A stretch of 64,000 nt of DNA from Microlunatus capsulatus (GCF_017876495.1 NZ_JAGIOB010000001.1:4154001-4218000); one strand, 5' to 3'; counted from the first letter of the stretch, positions 7,846-17,018 are shown. A program made the numbers and translations. The notes: a model not told the origin generated them from the sequence alone.

Positions 7846-8958
7846 ATGGTCCCCGCAGCGACGGGCGCGCTGGCCTGGCGCCTGGGTCGGCACGCCCTCG
7901 ACCCCTCCGGCCCGGCGTCGACGGCCGTCGAGGTGGTCGACCGGGTGCTGGCCGTCCGCGGCTGGCCCGCCGACGCCGCCGACCTCGCCGTCTCCGTCCG
8001 GCAGGCGGTGCCCGACCCGGGCGGCCTGGAGCGCGCGCTCGACGCGGGGGAGCTGGTGCGCAGCTACGCCTTCCGCGGCGGGAGCTACGCCTTCACCCCG
8101 GAGGTCGCGGCGCTGGTGCTCGCCGTCCGCACCATCACCCGGGTCTGGGAGACGCGGCGCTGGCAGCAGCAGGGCGGTTTCGCCCTCGAGGACTGGGAGC
8201 CGCTGCGGGAGGAGGTCTGCGCGGCGCTGGCCGACGGCCCCCTCACCCGGGACGAGATCTCCGCCCGCCTCGCCGGGACCCCGCTGGCGCACCTCAGCGG
8301 CGCGGCCACCGGGCAGGGCGCCGACAGCCTCTACAAGCCGCTGCACTGGTGGGGCGACATCTGCTTCGGCCCGCCGCGGGAGGGCCGCTCGACCTTCCGG
8401 CTGCTCCGCGGTGACCCGGCCTGGCCCGGCCGGCCGGACGTCGACGACGCCGGGCGCGAGCTGGTCACCCGCTACCTGGCCGGCTACGGCCCGGCGACGG
8501 CGACCAACCTGCACTACTGGCTCACCGAGGGGCTCGGGGTCCCGCGCCGTCGGCTCCAGCGCTGGCTGGCCGACCTGGGCGACGACGTCGTGACCGACGT
8601 CGTCGACGGCGACGAGGACGCGGCCGTCCTGCTGCGGGCCGACCGCGAGGCCGTGCGCGCGGCCCGGCCCTCCGACGTCGTCCGGCTCCTGCCGGCCTTC
8701 GATCCCTGGGTCCTCGGACCCGGCACGGCCGACGCCCGGCTGGTCGCGCCCGGCCGTCGGAGCCTGGTCTCGCAGGGCCACAGCCTCGTCGTCCGGGGCG
8801 GGGTCGTGGTGGGGACCTGGCGCTCGCGGGCCGGGACCGTCGACGTGGGGTGGTTCAGCGAGGCCGGCGTCGTCCCCGTGGACGCGCTCCGGACCGAGGT
8901 GCAGCGGCTGGCGACGATCCGGTCGCAGGAGCTGACGCTCACCTCCGCCACCCGCTAG
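7846..8958 (+). CDS. Winged-helix DNA-binding domain protein (HTH_42, AlkZ-like)
   Basis: 370-aa protein of the HTH_42/YcaQ-AlkZ superfamily (PF06224), whose studied members are DNA glycosylases that remove bulky alkyl or crosslinked bases. Seen here are the N-terminal tandem winged-helix region with RSYAFRGGSYAFTPE, the middle block RYLAGYGPATATNLHYWL that is diagnostic of the family, and the C-terminal VRLLPAFDPWVLG plus GVVVGTWRSR. The glycosylase QxQ/QxD catalytic motif expected in the N-terminal part was not located, so enzymatic activity is uncertain. ATG at 7846 lies exactly 6 nt after TACGGT (7834-7839). Confidence 0.8.
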   Translation: MVPAATGALAWRLGRHALDPSGPASTAVEVVDRVLAVRGWPADAADLAVSVRQAVPDPGGLERALDAGELVRSYAFRGGSYAFTPEVAALVLAVRTITRVWETRRWQQQGGFALEDWEPLREEVCAALADGPLTRDEISARLAGTPLAHLSGAATGQGADSLYKPLHWWGDICFGPPREGRSTFRLLRGDPAWPGRPDVDDAGRELVTRYLAGYGPATATNLHYWLTEGLGVPRRRLQRWLADLGDDVVTDVVDGDEDAAVLLRADREAVRAARPSDVVRLLPAFDPWVLGPGTADARLVAPGRRSLVSQGHSLVVRGGVVVGTWRSRAGTVDVGWFSEAGVVPVDALRTEVQRLATIRSQELTLTSATR

Positions 8959-8974
8959 CGCTCGCCGCCGGAGC

Positions 8975-9002
8975 GGGCGGCCCCGTCGGCAGGGGGCCGC
9001 CC
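8975..9002. terminator. Bidirectional hairpin terminator
   Basis: Perfect 10-bp stem GGGCGGCCCC / GGGGCCGCCC with an 8-nt loop, placed between the convergent stops at 8958 and 9012. The position suits termination of both transcripts. Confidence 0.7.
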
Positions 9003-9011
9003 GACGATGGG

Positions 9012-9485
9012 TCAGGCCCGGTCGTAGCGCTGGCCCTCGGGCCGCGGCGCCGAGGCCCAGAACACGATGAGGACGACGATCCCGACGACCGGGACCAGGA
9101 TGATCAGGTACCACCACCCGGAGCGGCCGGTGTCGTGCAGCCGGCGCGCGCTCAGCGCGAGCAGGCCCACGAAGGTCAGCAGCGACCAGACCGAGGAGGC
9201 CGCCGAGGTCTTCAGCGAGCGGAGCATCGAGTCCACGGCGTACTGCTGGGCGTCGGCGCCCGGCGCGGGGACGGTCGTGTCGACGCCGACCACGGCGACG
9301 CTGATGACGCCGAGGATGATCGAGACCACCACCGAGATGAGGTACCACCACCAGAACTCGCTGCGGCTGGCCCGCCCGCTGAAGGTGGCGTACTTCTTCC
9401 AGAACCGGACGAAGGCCTGCCGCGGCGAGGCGTCGTAGAGGGGCTGGTCCAGTCGGGCCGGACCGGTCCGGGTGAGAGATGACAT
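9012..9485 (-). CDS. DUF805 family membrane protein
   Basis: 157-aa inner-membrane protein of the YhaH/DUF805 family (PF05656). It shows the family start KKYATFSGRASRSEFWWWYL, a first membrane segment VVVSIILGVISVAVVG, the conserved ALSARRLHDTGRSGWWYL and a last segment IILVPVVGIVVLIVFWA ending in GQRYDRA. Function unknown across bacteria; the family is often stress- or envelope-associated. ATG at 9485 has an AGGAAG upstream. Transcription is convergent with the AlkZ-like gene. Confidence 0.88.
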   Translation of the reverse strand: MSSLTRTGPARLDQPLYDASPRQAFVRFWKKYATFSGRASRSEFWWWYLISVVVSIILGVISVAVVGVDTTVPAPGADAQQYAVDSMLRSLKTSAASSVWSLLTFVGLLALSARRLHDTGRSGWWYLIILVPVVGIVVLIVFWASAPRPEGQRYDRA

Positions 9486-9609
9486 GGGTGTGGTGCTTCC
9501 TGTGAGCCGTTGACCTGACCGGAGGACCGTAGACCGGCCGGAGGTCGCACGGGGCTCCTCGGCTGAAGCGAGACCAGCACGTGACCGGGGACGGCGGCCT
9601 CCAGCACGA

Positions 9610-9647
9610 CCGGGCCCGGCCGACCTCGTGAGGTCGACCGGGCCCGG
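9610..9647 (-). terminator. Long hairpin downstream of the subtilase gene
   Basis: CCGGGCCCGG-C-CGACCT-CGTG-AGGTCG-A-CCGGGCCCGG: a 6-bp inner stem and a 10-bp outer stem separated by one C/A mismatch. It starts 21 nt after the subtilase stop (read on the minus strand) and is the most stable simple hairpin in the window. Confidence 0.75.
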
Positions 9648-9667
9648 GCCCTGCGTGGTGCCGTGCG

Positions 9668-12600
9668 TCAGCCGGCGGGGGTGCTCCGCAGCGTCTGGGC
9701 CTCGGCGCGCGTGCCGTCGACCCCGTGCAGGTGGATCACCAGCGCCCGGGCGGGCTTGCCACCCGTCGCGGCGAGGCGGTAGGGGATCCGGGTCCCCGCG
9801 ACGTCCGGGTAGACCAGCCCCCCGACCTGGACGCCGGGGTTGAGGGCGTCGAAGGCCACGGCCGGCGTCTGGTCCTGGACACCGCCGGTGAGCGGCGAGG
9901 CGTAGGCGTTGGCCGTCCCCACCCGGTAGGTGAGGGGGAACGTCGTCGCCTCGTCGGTGATGCCCAGCGCTGCTGCGGAGACCGGGATCAGCAGCGTGTT
10001 GGTGTCGAAGGCGTTGGTCTCGAAGTCGCCGTCCCCGAAGTTCAGCGGCTGGATGTCGACCAGCTGCTCGCCCTCCGGCTCGCGCAGGTCGAGGGTCACG
10101 GCGTTGAAGAGGTCGGTGTCCGGCTCCGGCTGCACCAGCGTCTCCAGGTCGGCCTTGCCGTCACCGGTGATGTCGATGTCGACGAAGGGGACGTTGAAGT
10201 GCCCGATCGAGGACATGTTGCCCCAGGTGCTGAGGCCGAACCACACGAAGCCGTCGGCCCTGCTGCCGCCGTTGCCGGGGGTGGCGCCGGCGCCGACGTA
10301 GTGGATGTCCCCGGCCCGGGTGGCGGCGGTGGCTGCGCAGCCGACGGCCTGGACCCCGCCGCAGCGGGGCTGCCGGGGGCTGTTGTACCCGAGCGTCAGC
10401 ACCGAGAGCTTGGACTCGAAGGCCGTCGTGCCGCTGCCCTGGGCGAACCCGGCGCCCTTGACGACCATCGTCGGCGCGCCGGCCACGGTGGTGTCGTCGA
10501 CGCGGGTGGTGGAGGCCGGCTTGGCCGCCCCGTAGACCGGCACCCGCAGGGCGGGCTTCCCCTTCGGCGTGACCAGCAGGCGCCCCGACGCGTCGGAGAC
10601 GTACTGCCGGGCGCGCTCGACGGGCTCGTCGTCCGGCCCCACGAGGTAGGCGTCGACCTGGGTCGTCGCCATCGTCGGGTCGATGGTGTGCCGCAGCTTC
10701 GCCGTCGTCACCGTCATGGTGACCGTGACGTCGACGTACTTCCCGGGCTTGAGGGTCACGGTGGACCGGCTCGCCCGGTAGGACACGCCCGGCTGGCTGA
10801 CGACCGGCTGGTAGGCCACGGCCGCGGTGGTGGTGCGCTTCGAGGTGTTGCGGATCCGCACCTGCTGGGTCTTGGTGACCTTCGCCTCGTCCGCCGGTGC
10901 GGCGACCACGCCGAAGGAGGCGCTGACGGCACCCCGGCCCAGGGTGTAGGCGATGACGTCGGTCTGCACGGCGGCGAGCGCGTCGACGCGGCCGGCCCCG
11001 ACCCGGGCCGGGCCGTACCGGAGACCCTTCCGCCCGGGCTCGGTGTACACGTCGTGCCCGGCGGTGTTCATCACGGCGGCCTTGACCCGCTCGACGTTCC
11101 ACGACGGGTGGGCGGCCCGCACCAGGGCGGCGACGCCCGCGGTGACCGGGGACGCCATCGAGGTGCCCGAGATGGTCAGCTGGCCGTCGCCGGTGCCCAT
11201 GCCGGCGGAGGTGATGGTGTCGCCGGGGGCGGCGACGTCGGGCTTCACGACGCCCGGCTGACCGTGCCCGCCGCGCGAGCTGAACGAGGAGAGCGTGTCG
11301 GTGATCGCGGGGGTGATGCTCTTGATCGTGCCCTGGAGCGACCCGTCGAAGGTCACGGCCAGCGTGCCGGCGGTGACCGCCGGACGCAGCTGGTCGGTCC
11401 CGGCCTTCGGCAGCTGGACGACCGGGATGGTCGGGCTGCCCGTGATGCCGGCGGCGAAGACGTCGACGCCCGCGGTGTAGATCGCCCCGACGGCGCCGGC
11501 GGCGGCGACGTTGGCGGCCCGTGCGGCGGACCCGCAGAGCCGGGTGGCGTCGTCGTCGTCCCACTCGAGCCAGGCGACCTTGCCGGCGACCGCCGTGGCG
11601 TCGGCGCCGGTGACCGGCGAGCAGCCGTCGGCGTTGGCGCTGGAGAGCGCGACGACCTGGCCGGAGACGGGCGCGGCGTCGGCCCAGGGGTAGGCGACGG
11701 AGAACTGGCCGGCGACGACGCCGGCGAGGGAGGCCGGGGCGCTCACCCGCAGCCCGTCGCGGAGCTGCAGCTCGTCGACCGTGCTCGCGACCGCGAGCGA
11801 GCGCACGGCGTTGCCCGGCGAGCCCGCCGCGTCGGTCAGGTCACCGGCGTTGCCGGCCGCCATCACCGGCAGGACCCCGTTCTTGGCGAGCACGTCGACG
11901 ACGGCGTTCTCGGGGTCGTCGGCGGCGCTGAAGTCGCTGCCGAGCGAGAGGTTGACGATGTCGAGGTGGTCGGAGAAGTCGCCGTCGCCGTCCGGGTCCA
12001 ACGCCCAGTCCAGGGCGGGGATGACCGTGTCGGTGGAGCCCTCGCAGCCGAACACCTTCAAGGCGTAGAGCGAGGCCTGCGGAGCCATGCCGGGGCCGAT
12101 CCGCATGCGGTACAGCGAGGTGCGGTCGAGGCGCGGGTAGCTGCCCCGGAAGGTGCTGCCGTCGGCGTCGACGCCGTAGCCCGCCGCGCTGCCGGCGACG
12201 TGGGTGCCGTGGGAGTTGCAGTCCAGCGGGTTGTTGTCCGGCGAGGGGACCGGCTGGTAGAGGTCGGGGTCGCTGGGGTCGGCGTTGTAGTCGTCGCCGA
12301 CGAAGTCGCGGCCGCCGACGACCTTCGCGGTACCGGCGAAGGTGCCCTGGCTCTTCAGCGCCTTCTGGTAGGCCGCCACCGTGCCGGCCCCGCCGAAGTC
12401 GGCGTGGGTGTAGTCGATCCCGGTGTCGATGATGCCGATCCGGACGCCGCGGCCCGTCTGGCCGGGGCTCTTCCAGGTGTTGACCGCCCGGGTGAGCTGG
12501 GCAGCGCTGGCGTTGCTCACCTTCTTGGGCACGATCGGGGTGATCGCGACGACGTCGTCCCGCTCGGCGAGCGCCCGGAGCGTGCCGAGGTCGGCGACCA

Positions 12601-13027
12601 CGCCCAGGCCGGGCACGGCGTTGGCGACGGAGAAGAGCTTGCGCACGGCCGGGTCGCGGCGACGGGCGGCCGCCAGCACCTGGTCCGCGTCGCGCGCCAC
12701 GTCAGCCCGGCGGTCCCGGCTGGCGGTGCGCGCGGCGGTGCGGGGCGAACGGGCGGTGGAGGCGAGGGTCCGCTGGGCCACCGAGGCCGCGCCGGGGCCG
12801 GCGAGCTGGACGAACACGCTCTGGCGGTCGGCCGACGACCGGTCCAGGCCGCCCTTGAGCTTGGTGGTCGCGAGTGGTCCACGCAGGGGGCTGATCGCGT
12901 AGGGCTCGGTGCCCCGGGGGAGCGGGGCGGCCGAGGCCGACGGCATACCGGCCAGGGTCAGGGGCGCCAGCAGCAGGGCGGCCCCGCAGGCCACCAGGGC
13001 TCTGGGTCGCGCGCGTCGAGGGGACAT
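9668..13027 (-). CDS. Secreted S8 family serine peptidase (subtilase) with PA insertion
   Basis: 1119-aa extracellular protease. A signal peptide (RALVACGAALLLAPLTLAGM, Ala-rich cleavage region near 34) precedes an inhibitor-like propeptide (about 65-165). The catalytic triad is complete: D201 (GIIDTGIDYTH), H273 (NSHGTHVAG) and S623 (SGTSMASP), with oxyanion N393 (AAGNAGD). Residues of about 430-560 form a protease-associated (PA) domain between His and Ser. After residue 700 come Fn3-like beta domains (QVRIRNTSKRTTTAAVAY, VTLKPGKYVDVTVTMTV) and a C-terminal beta-rich region with calcium-like D-rich stretches (DIDITGDGKADLE). There is no LPxTG motif. It resembles the vpr/minor-extracellular-protease branch. 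Likely role: protein scavenging outside the cell. Confidence 0.92.
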   Translation of the reverse strand: MSPRRARPRALVACGAALLLAPLTLAGMPSASAAPLPRGTEPYAISPLRGPLATTKLKGGLDRSSADRQSVFVQLAGPGAASVAQRTLASTARSPRTAARTASRDRRADVARDADQVLAAARRRDPAVRKLFSVANAVPGLGVVADLGTLRALAERDDVVAITPIVPKKVSNASAAQLTRAVNTWKSPGQTGRGVRIGIIDTGIDYTHADFGGAGTVAAYQKALKSQGTFAGTAKVVGGRDFVGDDYNADPSDPDLYQPVPSPDNNPLDCNSHGTHVAGSAAGYGVDADGSTFRGSYPRLDRTSLYRMRIGPGMAPQASLYALKVFGCEGSTDTVIPALDWALDPDGDGDFSDHLDIVNLSLGSDFSAADDPENAVVDVLAKNGVLPVMAAGNAGDLTDAAGSPGNAVRSLAVASTVDELQLRDGLRVSAPASLAGVVAGQFSVAYPWADAAPVSGQVVALSSANADGCSPVTGADATAVAGKVAWLEWDDDDATRLCGSAARAANVAAAGAVGAIYTAGVDVFAAGITGSPTIPVVQLPKAGTDQLRPAVTAGTLAVTFDGSLQGTIKSITPAITDTLSSFSSRGGHGQPGVVKPDVAAPGDTITSAGMGTGDGQLTISGTSMASPVTAGVAALVRAAHPSWNVERVKAAVMNTAGHDVYTEPGRKGLRYGPARVGAGRVDALAAVQTDVIAYTLGRGAVSASFGVVAAPADEAKVTKTQQVRIRNTSKRTTTAAVAYQPVVSQPGVSYRASRSTVTLKPGKYVDVTVTMTVTTAKLRHTIDPTMATTQVDAYLVGPDDEPVERARQYVSDASGRLLVTPKGKPALRVPVYGAAKPASTTRVDDTTVAGAPTMVVKGAGFAQGSGTTAFESKLSVLTLGYNSPRQPRCGGVQAVGCAATAATRAGDIHYVGAGATPGNGGSRADGFVWFGLSTWGNMSSIGHFNVPFVDIDITGDGKADLETLVQPEPDTDLFNAVTLDLREPEGEQLVDIQPLNFGDGDFETNAFDTNTLLIPVSAAALGITDEATTFPLTYRVGTANAYASPLTGGVQDQTPAVAFDALNPGVQVGGLVYPDVAGTRIPYRLAATGGKPARALVIHLHGVDGTRAEAQTLRSTPAG

Positions 13028-13563
13028 GACGTTCCGTTCCGGGACCCCGTCGGAGGACTGGGCTGCCGGGGATCCCGTCGGCAGTCTGAGCGGAGCCTAA
13101 GACCACCCTGTGACAACCCCACGACTCGGTCCCTCCAGAGCCGCCGACGCCGGTGCCGGGGAGCTCCGAGGAGCGCGTCGGGCGCGCCCCTGCTTGCCCT
13201 GCGGTGGCCCGGCACGCGAACCTGTGGCATGCCTCGCACACCGGAGTGGTCGCCGGTCGCCGTGACCGGTCCCGGAGCCGTCGGGTCCCGGCTGACCCCC
13301 GCCCCGATCCTCGTGCTGAGCGGGCCAGCCCTGCTGCTGCCCTCCGCGCCGCCGGGCCCTCCGCACGGCCGGTCCTCGGGCGCAGGCGACCCGGCCGCCG
13401 CCGGGGCTCCGCAGGTGGTCGCCTCGTGAACGACCGCCCGCGCGGGGCTGCCCACCGCTCACCCGCAGCGGGGGCGGGGACGAGAGGGGGACACCGGCAC
13501 CCGGGAGCCGCGCCTCCCGCTTCCTTCCACGGCCTGGGTGGCGAGCAGCGGCTGCGCGCTGAG
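13028..13563. other. Gene-free stretch between the subtilase and GAF genes
   Basis: Contains the 5' region of the subtilase (a GGAACGGAAC purine tract just upstream of its ATG as possible ribosome site) and the upstream region of the GAF gene. An in-frame extension of the GAF gene to GTG 13426 is open, but about 10 of its 46 codons end in A/T, far more than in coding DNA here, so it is treated as untranslated. No RNA gene was recognised. Confidence 0.45.
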
Positions 13564-14082
13564 ATGCGGGACGTCGCGACCGGGGACGGCGGCGACCCAG
13601 GAGGGGCAGGGCTGCTGGACGTCCTCCACCGGGTGGCGCGCTACGACGCGGCATGGATCGCGCTCCGGGACCCCCGGACCGGCCGGCACGTCCCGGTCCT
13701 CGAGGACGGGCCGACCGCCTCCGTCCGGGCCTACCACGCGACCGACGAGGCGGACGCCGAGGCACAGCGTTTCGGCCTCCACCGGGCCGGTTGGCCGCTC
13801 CCCGCCCACCGCCTGCCCGTGCCGCTGGAGGAGACCTTCGCCTGGGGTGAGCACCTCCTCCCGGCCGGTTTCCGGGACGGACTGGCGGTCGGCCTGTTCA
13901 CCGAGGAGGGCCGCCACGTCGGCTACCTCAGCCTGCTGACGGGCCAGCCCCGGTCGGTCACCGCCGTCACGGCGGCGCTCCTGCACTCGGTGAACGCCTT
14001 GGTCGCCGCCGCGGTGCAGGGGATGCCCGCGCTCGCCCCCGCGGCCGCGCCCGGGACGAGCGCACGGGCTGCGGCCCCGTGA
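13564..14082 (+). CDS. Solo GAF-like sensory domain protein
   Basis: About 172 aa. The segment LLDVLHRVARYDAAWIALRD through HVPVLEDGP, FAWGEHLLPAGFRDGLAVGL and GRHVGYLSLL follows the GAF pattern seen at the N-terminus of actinobacterial LuxR-type regulators, where it senses small molecules. No helix-turn-helix or catalytic output domain follows: the C-terminus is an Ala/Pro-rich tail. It may be a stand-alone sensor acting on a partner or a decayed regulator. The start is uncertain: ATG 13564 is chosen from codon-position composition, GTG 13426 is the main alternative. It precedes the duplicated VOC gene by 43 nt but that gene has its own leaderless start signal. Confidence 0.6.
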   Translation: MRDVATGDGGDPGGAGLLDVLHRVARYDAAWIALRDPRTGRHVPVLEDGPTASVRAYHATDEADAEAQRFGLHRAGWPLPAHRLPVPLEETFAWGEHLLPAGFRDGLAVGLFTEEGRHVGYLSLLTGQPRSVTAVTAALLHSVNALVAAAVQGMPALAPAAAPGTSARAAAP

Positions 14083-14125
14083 CGCCGGCGCTCCCGGACC
14101 CGCCGCCGTGGCCTAGCGTGCTGCC

Positions 14126-15298
14126 ATGACCGGGACCGGAGCGGACTGGCGGGTGCTCGACGGGGTGACGACGGCGTGGTTCGGGGCGCCGTCGCTGACG
14201 GCGGGGGCGGCCCTGGCCGGCCACGTCGCGGACGTCTCGGCGGGCATCCTCGTCGACCTGCGCCCCGCCGGCGTGCGGGTGCGGTTGGACGGGGCGGAGC
14301 ACGCGGACGCGGTGTCGGCGGCGGCCCGCGATCTCCACCTCGCGGCGGACCCGGGCGTCCTGCAGGCGGTGACGGTCGTGCTCGAGTCCGTCGACCCGTC
14401 CGCCGTCGTCCCCTTCTGGGTGAGCGCGCTCGGCCAGCCGGCCGGACGGGACGGGGTGCTGGTGGACCCGCTGCGCCGCGACCCGTCGTTGCGGGTCACC
14501 CGGTCCGATCAGCCGCGGCCGCTGCGGAACCGGCTGCACCTGGACGTCGTGCGGCCGGCCGCGGCGGTGGAGCAGGCCGACGTCGGCCCGGCCGGGGGAC
14601 CGTACGGAGTCCGGCACGCCGACGCCGACGGCAACGAGGTCGACCTCGTGCCCGGCGGACCGCTCGGCGAGCGGCCCGGGACGTCGGACTGGCAGGTGGT
14701 GTTCAGCGCGACCGCCTGCTACCGCGCCACCACGACGGATCAGCAGCGGGATCTGGCCACCGCCGCGGCCGCGCTGGCCGACGCCGCGGGCTTCCCGCTG
14801 CTGGTCGACCTGCGGCCGGGGCTCGTGGTCCTCGACACCGGCAAGGACCAGGGCGAGGCCGACGCCCACGGCCTGGCTCTCGACTTCGCCGACCTGGCCC
14901 AGGAGCTGCAGAGCGCCGCCCGCGCCCTCGGCGCCACGGCCGACCCGGCGCTGCCGCACCTCACCCAGCTGTTCCTCGACGCCGCCGACGTCGCCGCGGT
15001 CCGCGCCTTCTGGGCCGCGGCGCTCGGCTACCGGCCCGACCGGCGGGTCGGGCTCGACGACCTGTGGGACCCGCGGCGGCTCGACCCCGTGCTCGCCTTC
15101 CAGCCGCTGGACGCGGGGGAGACCGAGCGCCGCCGGCAGCGCGACCGGCTGCACGTCGAGCTCGCCGTGCCGGTCGACGCGGCCCCGGCCCGGCTGGCCG
15201 CGGCGCTCGCCGCCGGCGGCCGGCAGCTCGAGGAGTCGCCGGGCCGGTGGGTGCTGGCCGACCCGGAGGGCAACGAGCTGGTCGTCCGGTCGACCTGA
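14126..15298 (+). CDS. Internally duplicated PCD-like/VOC domain protein
   Basis: 390-aa protein made of two similar halves (about 1-185 and 188-390). Each half begins with a pterin-carbinolamine-dehydratase-like segment (ADWRVLDG ... ILVDLRPAGVRVRL ... LAADP; SDWQVVFSATACYR ... LLVDLRPGLVVLD ... TADP) and continues with a VOC/glyoxalase domain (VPFWVSALG ... DPLRRDP ... NRLHLDVV ... DADGNEVDLV; VRAFWAAALGY ... DPRRLDP ... DRLHVELAV ... DPEGNELVV). Single-unit PCD-VOC proteins are common and uncharacterised in actinobacteria; the doubled form gives four domains in one chain. ATG at 14126 lies 6 nt after TAGCGT (14114-14119). Enzymatic role unknown. Confidence 0.78.
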   Translation: MTGTGADWRVLDGVTTAWFGAPSLTAGAALAGHVADVSAGILVDLRPAGVRVRLDGAEHADAVSAAARDLHLAADPGVLQAVTVVLESVDPSAVVPFWVSALGQPAGRDGVLVDPLRRDPSLRVTRSDQPRPLRNRLHLDVVRPAAAVEQADVGPAGGPYGVRHADADGNEVDLVPGGPLGERPGTSDWQVVFSATACYRATTTDQQRDLATAAAALADAAGFPLLVDLRPGLVVLDTGKDQGEADAHGLALDFADLAQELQSAARALGATADPALPHLTQLFLDAADVAAVRAFWAAALGYRPDRRVGLDDLWDPRRLDPVLAFQPLDAGETERRRQRDRLHVELAVPVDAAPARLAAALAAGGRQLEESPGRWVLADPEGNELVVRST

Positions 15299-15344
15299 GG
15301 CCGCAGCCGGGGCTGACCGCCGGAGCCACCTCCCGCGACGACCG

Positions 15345-16958
15345 TCAGGAGAGCGTCAGCCGCGGTGCCGCCGGAGCCGGTCCGCTGCTCTGCACCTGCA
15401 GCCCGACGCGGACCGCGCCGCCCGCGGGCACCGCGGCGCCCCAGTCCTGCCCGGTGCAGGTGATGACGCCGTCGTCGACGGCGCAGGTCATCCCCCACGC
15501 GTTCGTCACGGCCGTGGCGGACGGGTCCTCGACCCGCAGGGTCCAGCCGGAGCGGGCCGCGCCGGCCGCGGCGACCTGCACGTCGGCCACGTAGCCGGCA
15601 CCCCAGGACTCGCGGAGCGTCCACCGGGCGGTGAGCGCGGTGCCCGACCCGGGGGTCGCCGCCGGGTCGGAGGGTGCCGGGGTCGGGCTCGCCGGTGCGG
15701 GGGCCGTCGGGGCGGAGGGCGTCGGGGCCGGGGAGGAGGTGCGTGGGGCGGTGGGGGTGGCCGAGGGCGTCGGGACCGGGCTGACCGGTCGGCCGGGCCG
15801 CAGCAGCGGGGCGAGGGCCGCGAGCTTGTCGGCCTGCGGGGTCACCCAGTCGTCGGCGACGAGCCCGCCGGTGTCGCCCGAGTCCGGGTTGAAGGACCAG
15901 TAGGCGAAGCTGGCGCCCGTGCGGTCCAGGTAGCCGACGAGCGCGTCCAGCCAATGCCGGTCGGACGGCGTCCGCAGGGTGGTGCCGAACTCGCCCAGCA
16001 GCACCGGGGCGACGCCCTGCTCCTGCAGGTAGCCCCAGCGCGCTCGCCACAGCGGTTCGAGGTTGGCGGGGTAGCCGGGGTCGGAGAAGTAGGGCTGCGG
16101 GTAGATCGAGGCGGGGTAGTCGTGCGGGGAGTAGACGACCCGGCCGGGCACGTCGAGGATCAGCGGGTGGTCGGCGACGTCGGCCAGGCTGCCGCCCCAC
16201 CAGGTGCTCTGGCCGTCCGCCTGCCGCTCGACGCCCTCGACGACGACCAGCAGCCGCGGGTTGGCCGCCAGCACCGCGTTGCCGGCCCGGGTGGCCGCGG
16301 CGGCCCAGTCGCGGGCGGGGTCGCCGCAGCCCCAGCAGGCGGGTCCGTGCGGCTCGTTGTGCAGGTCGACGCCGACGACGGCGGGCTCGTCGGCGTAGCG
16401 CTCGGCGAGCATCGTCCAGTCCTCGACCCAGCGGGCCTCGGGGTAGTCCGCGGTGGCCCACAGCTCCGACTGCGCGTCCGAGCCGGGCCGGTGCCGGTCC
16501 AGCAGCACGCTGAGCCCGTGCGCCGAGGCCCGTTCGACGACGACGTCCATCAGCTCGAGCGGGGCCAGGCCCTGCAGGTCGGGGTTGGTGCGGGCGTCCA
16601 CGCCCTCGACGGTGCCGGCCGCCAGGCACGCGTTGGAGAAGGGGAGCCGGACGGTGTTGAAGCCGAACGAGGCGATCCGGGCCAGGCCGTCGTCGAGGCT
16701 GATCTGCCAGAGGCCGTGCGGCGCGCAGAGCGGGGTCTCCATGCCGAACCAGCTGACGGCCCGGATGACGTGCGGGCGGTCCCGGTCGTCCAGCAGGGTC
16801 GAGCCGGAGGTGTGCAGCCAGCCGACGGGTCGGGTGGCGGCCGCGGCGTCGGTCCGGGCGCCCGGTCCCGCGGCGGAGAGTCCCACGACCGACAGCACAG
16901 CACAGAGCAGCAGCAGGACGGGGACCCGGCCCCGCGGCCGGGTGGTCCGTCGCGTCAC
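15345..16958 (-). CDS. Secreted GH5 glycoside hydrolase with C-terminal CBM2
   Basis: 537-aa secreted cellulase-type enzyme. A signal peptide (VPVLLLLCAVLSVVGLSAAG) precedes a GH5 (beta/alpha)8 domain (about 45-388) with the acid/base E202 in VGVDLHNEP, the nucleophile E323 in PVLLGEFGTTL, and conserved RLPFSN, SPHDY and FAYWSFNP. A Pro/Thr/Ser linker (about 389-438) leads to a family 2 carbohydrate-binding module (about 440-537) with conserved WTLRESWGAGYVADVQV, GWTLRV, and a Cys pair (TCAVDD ... CTGQDW). Expected action: endo-beta-1,4-glucan cleavage on crystalline polysaccharide, subsite specificity not readable. GTG at 16958 lies 6 nt after TACCCT, so probably leaderless. Convergent with the VOC gene. 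Confidence 0.9.
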   Translation of the reverse strand: MTRRTTRPRGRVPVLLLLCAVLSVVGLSAAGPGARTDAAAATRPVGWLHTSGSTLLDDRDRPHVIRAVSWFGMETPLCAPHGLWQISLDDGLARIASFGFNTVRLPFSNACLAAGTVEGVDARTNPDLQGLAPLELMDVVVERASAHGLSVLLDRHRPGSDAQSELWATADYPEARWVEDWTMLAERYADEPAVVGVDLHNEPHGPACWGCGDPARDWAAAATRAGNAVLAANPRLLVVVEGVERQADGQSTWWGGSLADVADHPLILDVPGRVVYSPHDYPASIYPQPYFSDPGYPANLEPLWRARWGYLQEQGVAPVLLGEFGTTLRTPSDRHWLDALVGYLDRTGASFAYWSFNPDSGDTGGLVADDWVTPQADKLAALAPLLRPGRPVSPVPTPSATPTAPRTSSPAPTPSAPTAPAPASPTPAPSDPAATPGSGTALTARWTLRESWGAGYVADVQVAAAGAARSGWTLRVEDPSATAVTNAWGMTCAVDDGVITCTGQDWGAAVPAGGAVRVGLQVQSSGPAPAAPRLTLS

Positions 16959-17018
16959 CGGCTCAGGGTAGGGCTCCCGACCCGGTCCGCACCGGCGTTC
17001 GGGGACCCGGGAAACGCA

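Noticed and set aside
9725-13429. 1234-aa open frame on the plus strand opposite the subtilase
   Set aside because: Gly/Val/Asp/Arg-rich antisense shadow with no domain; the minus-strand subtilase has a full catalytic triad.
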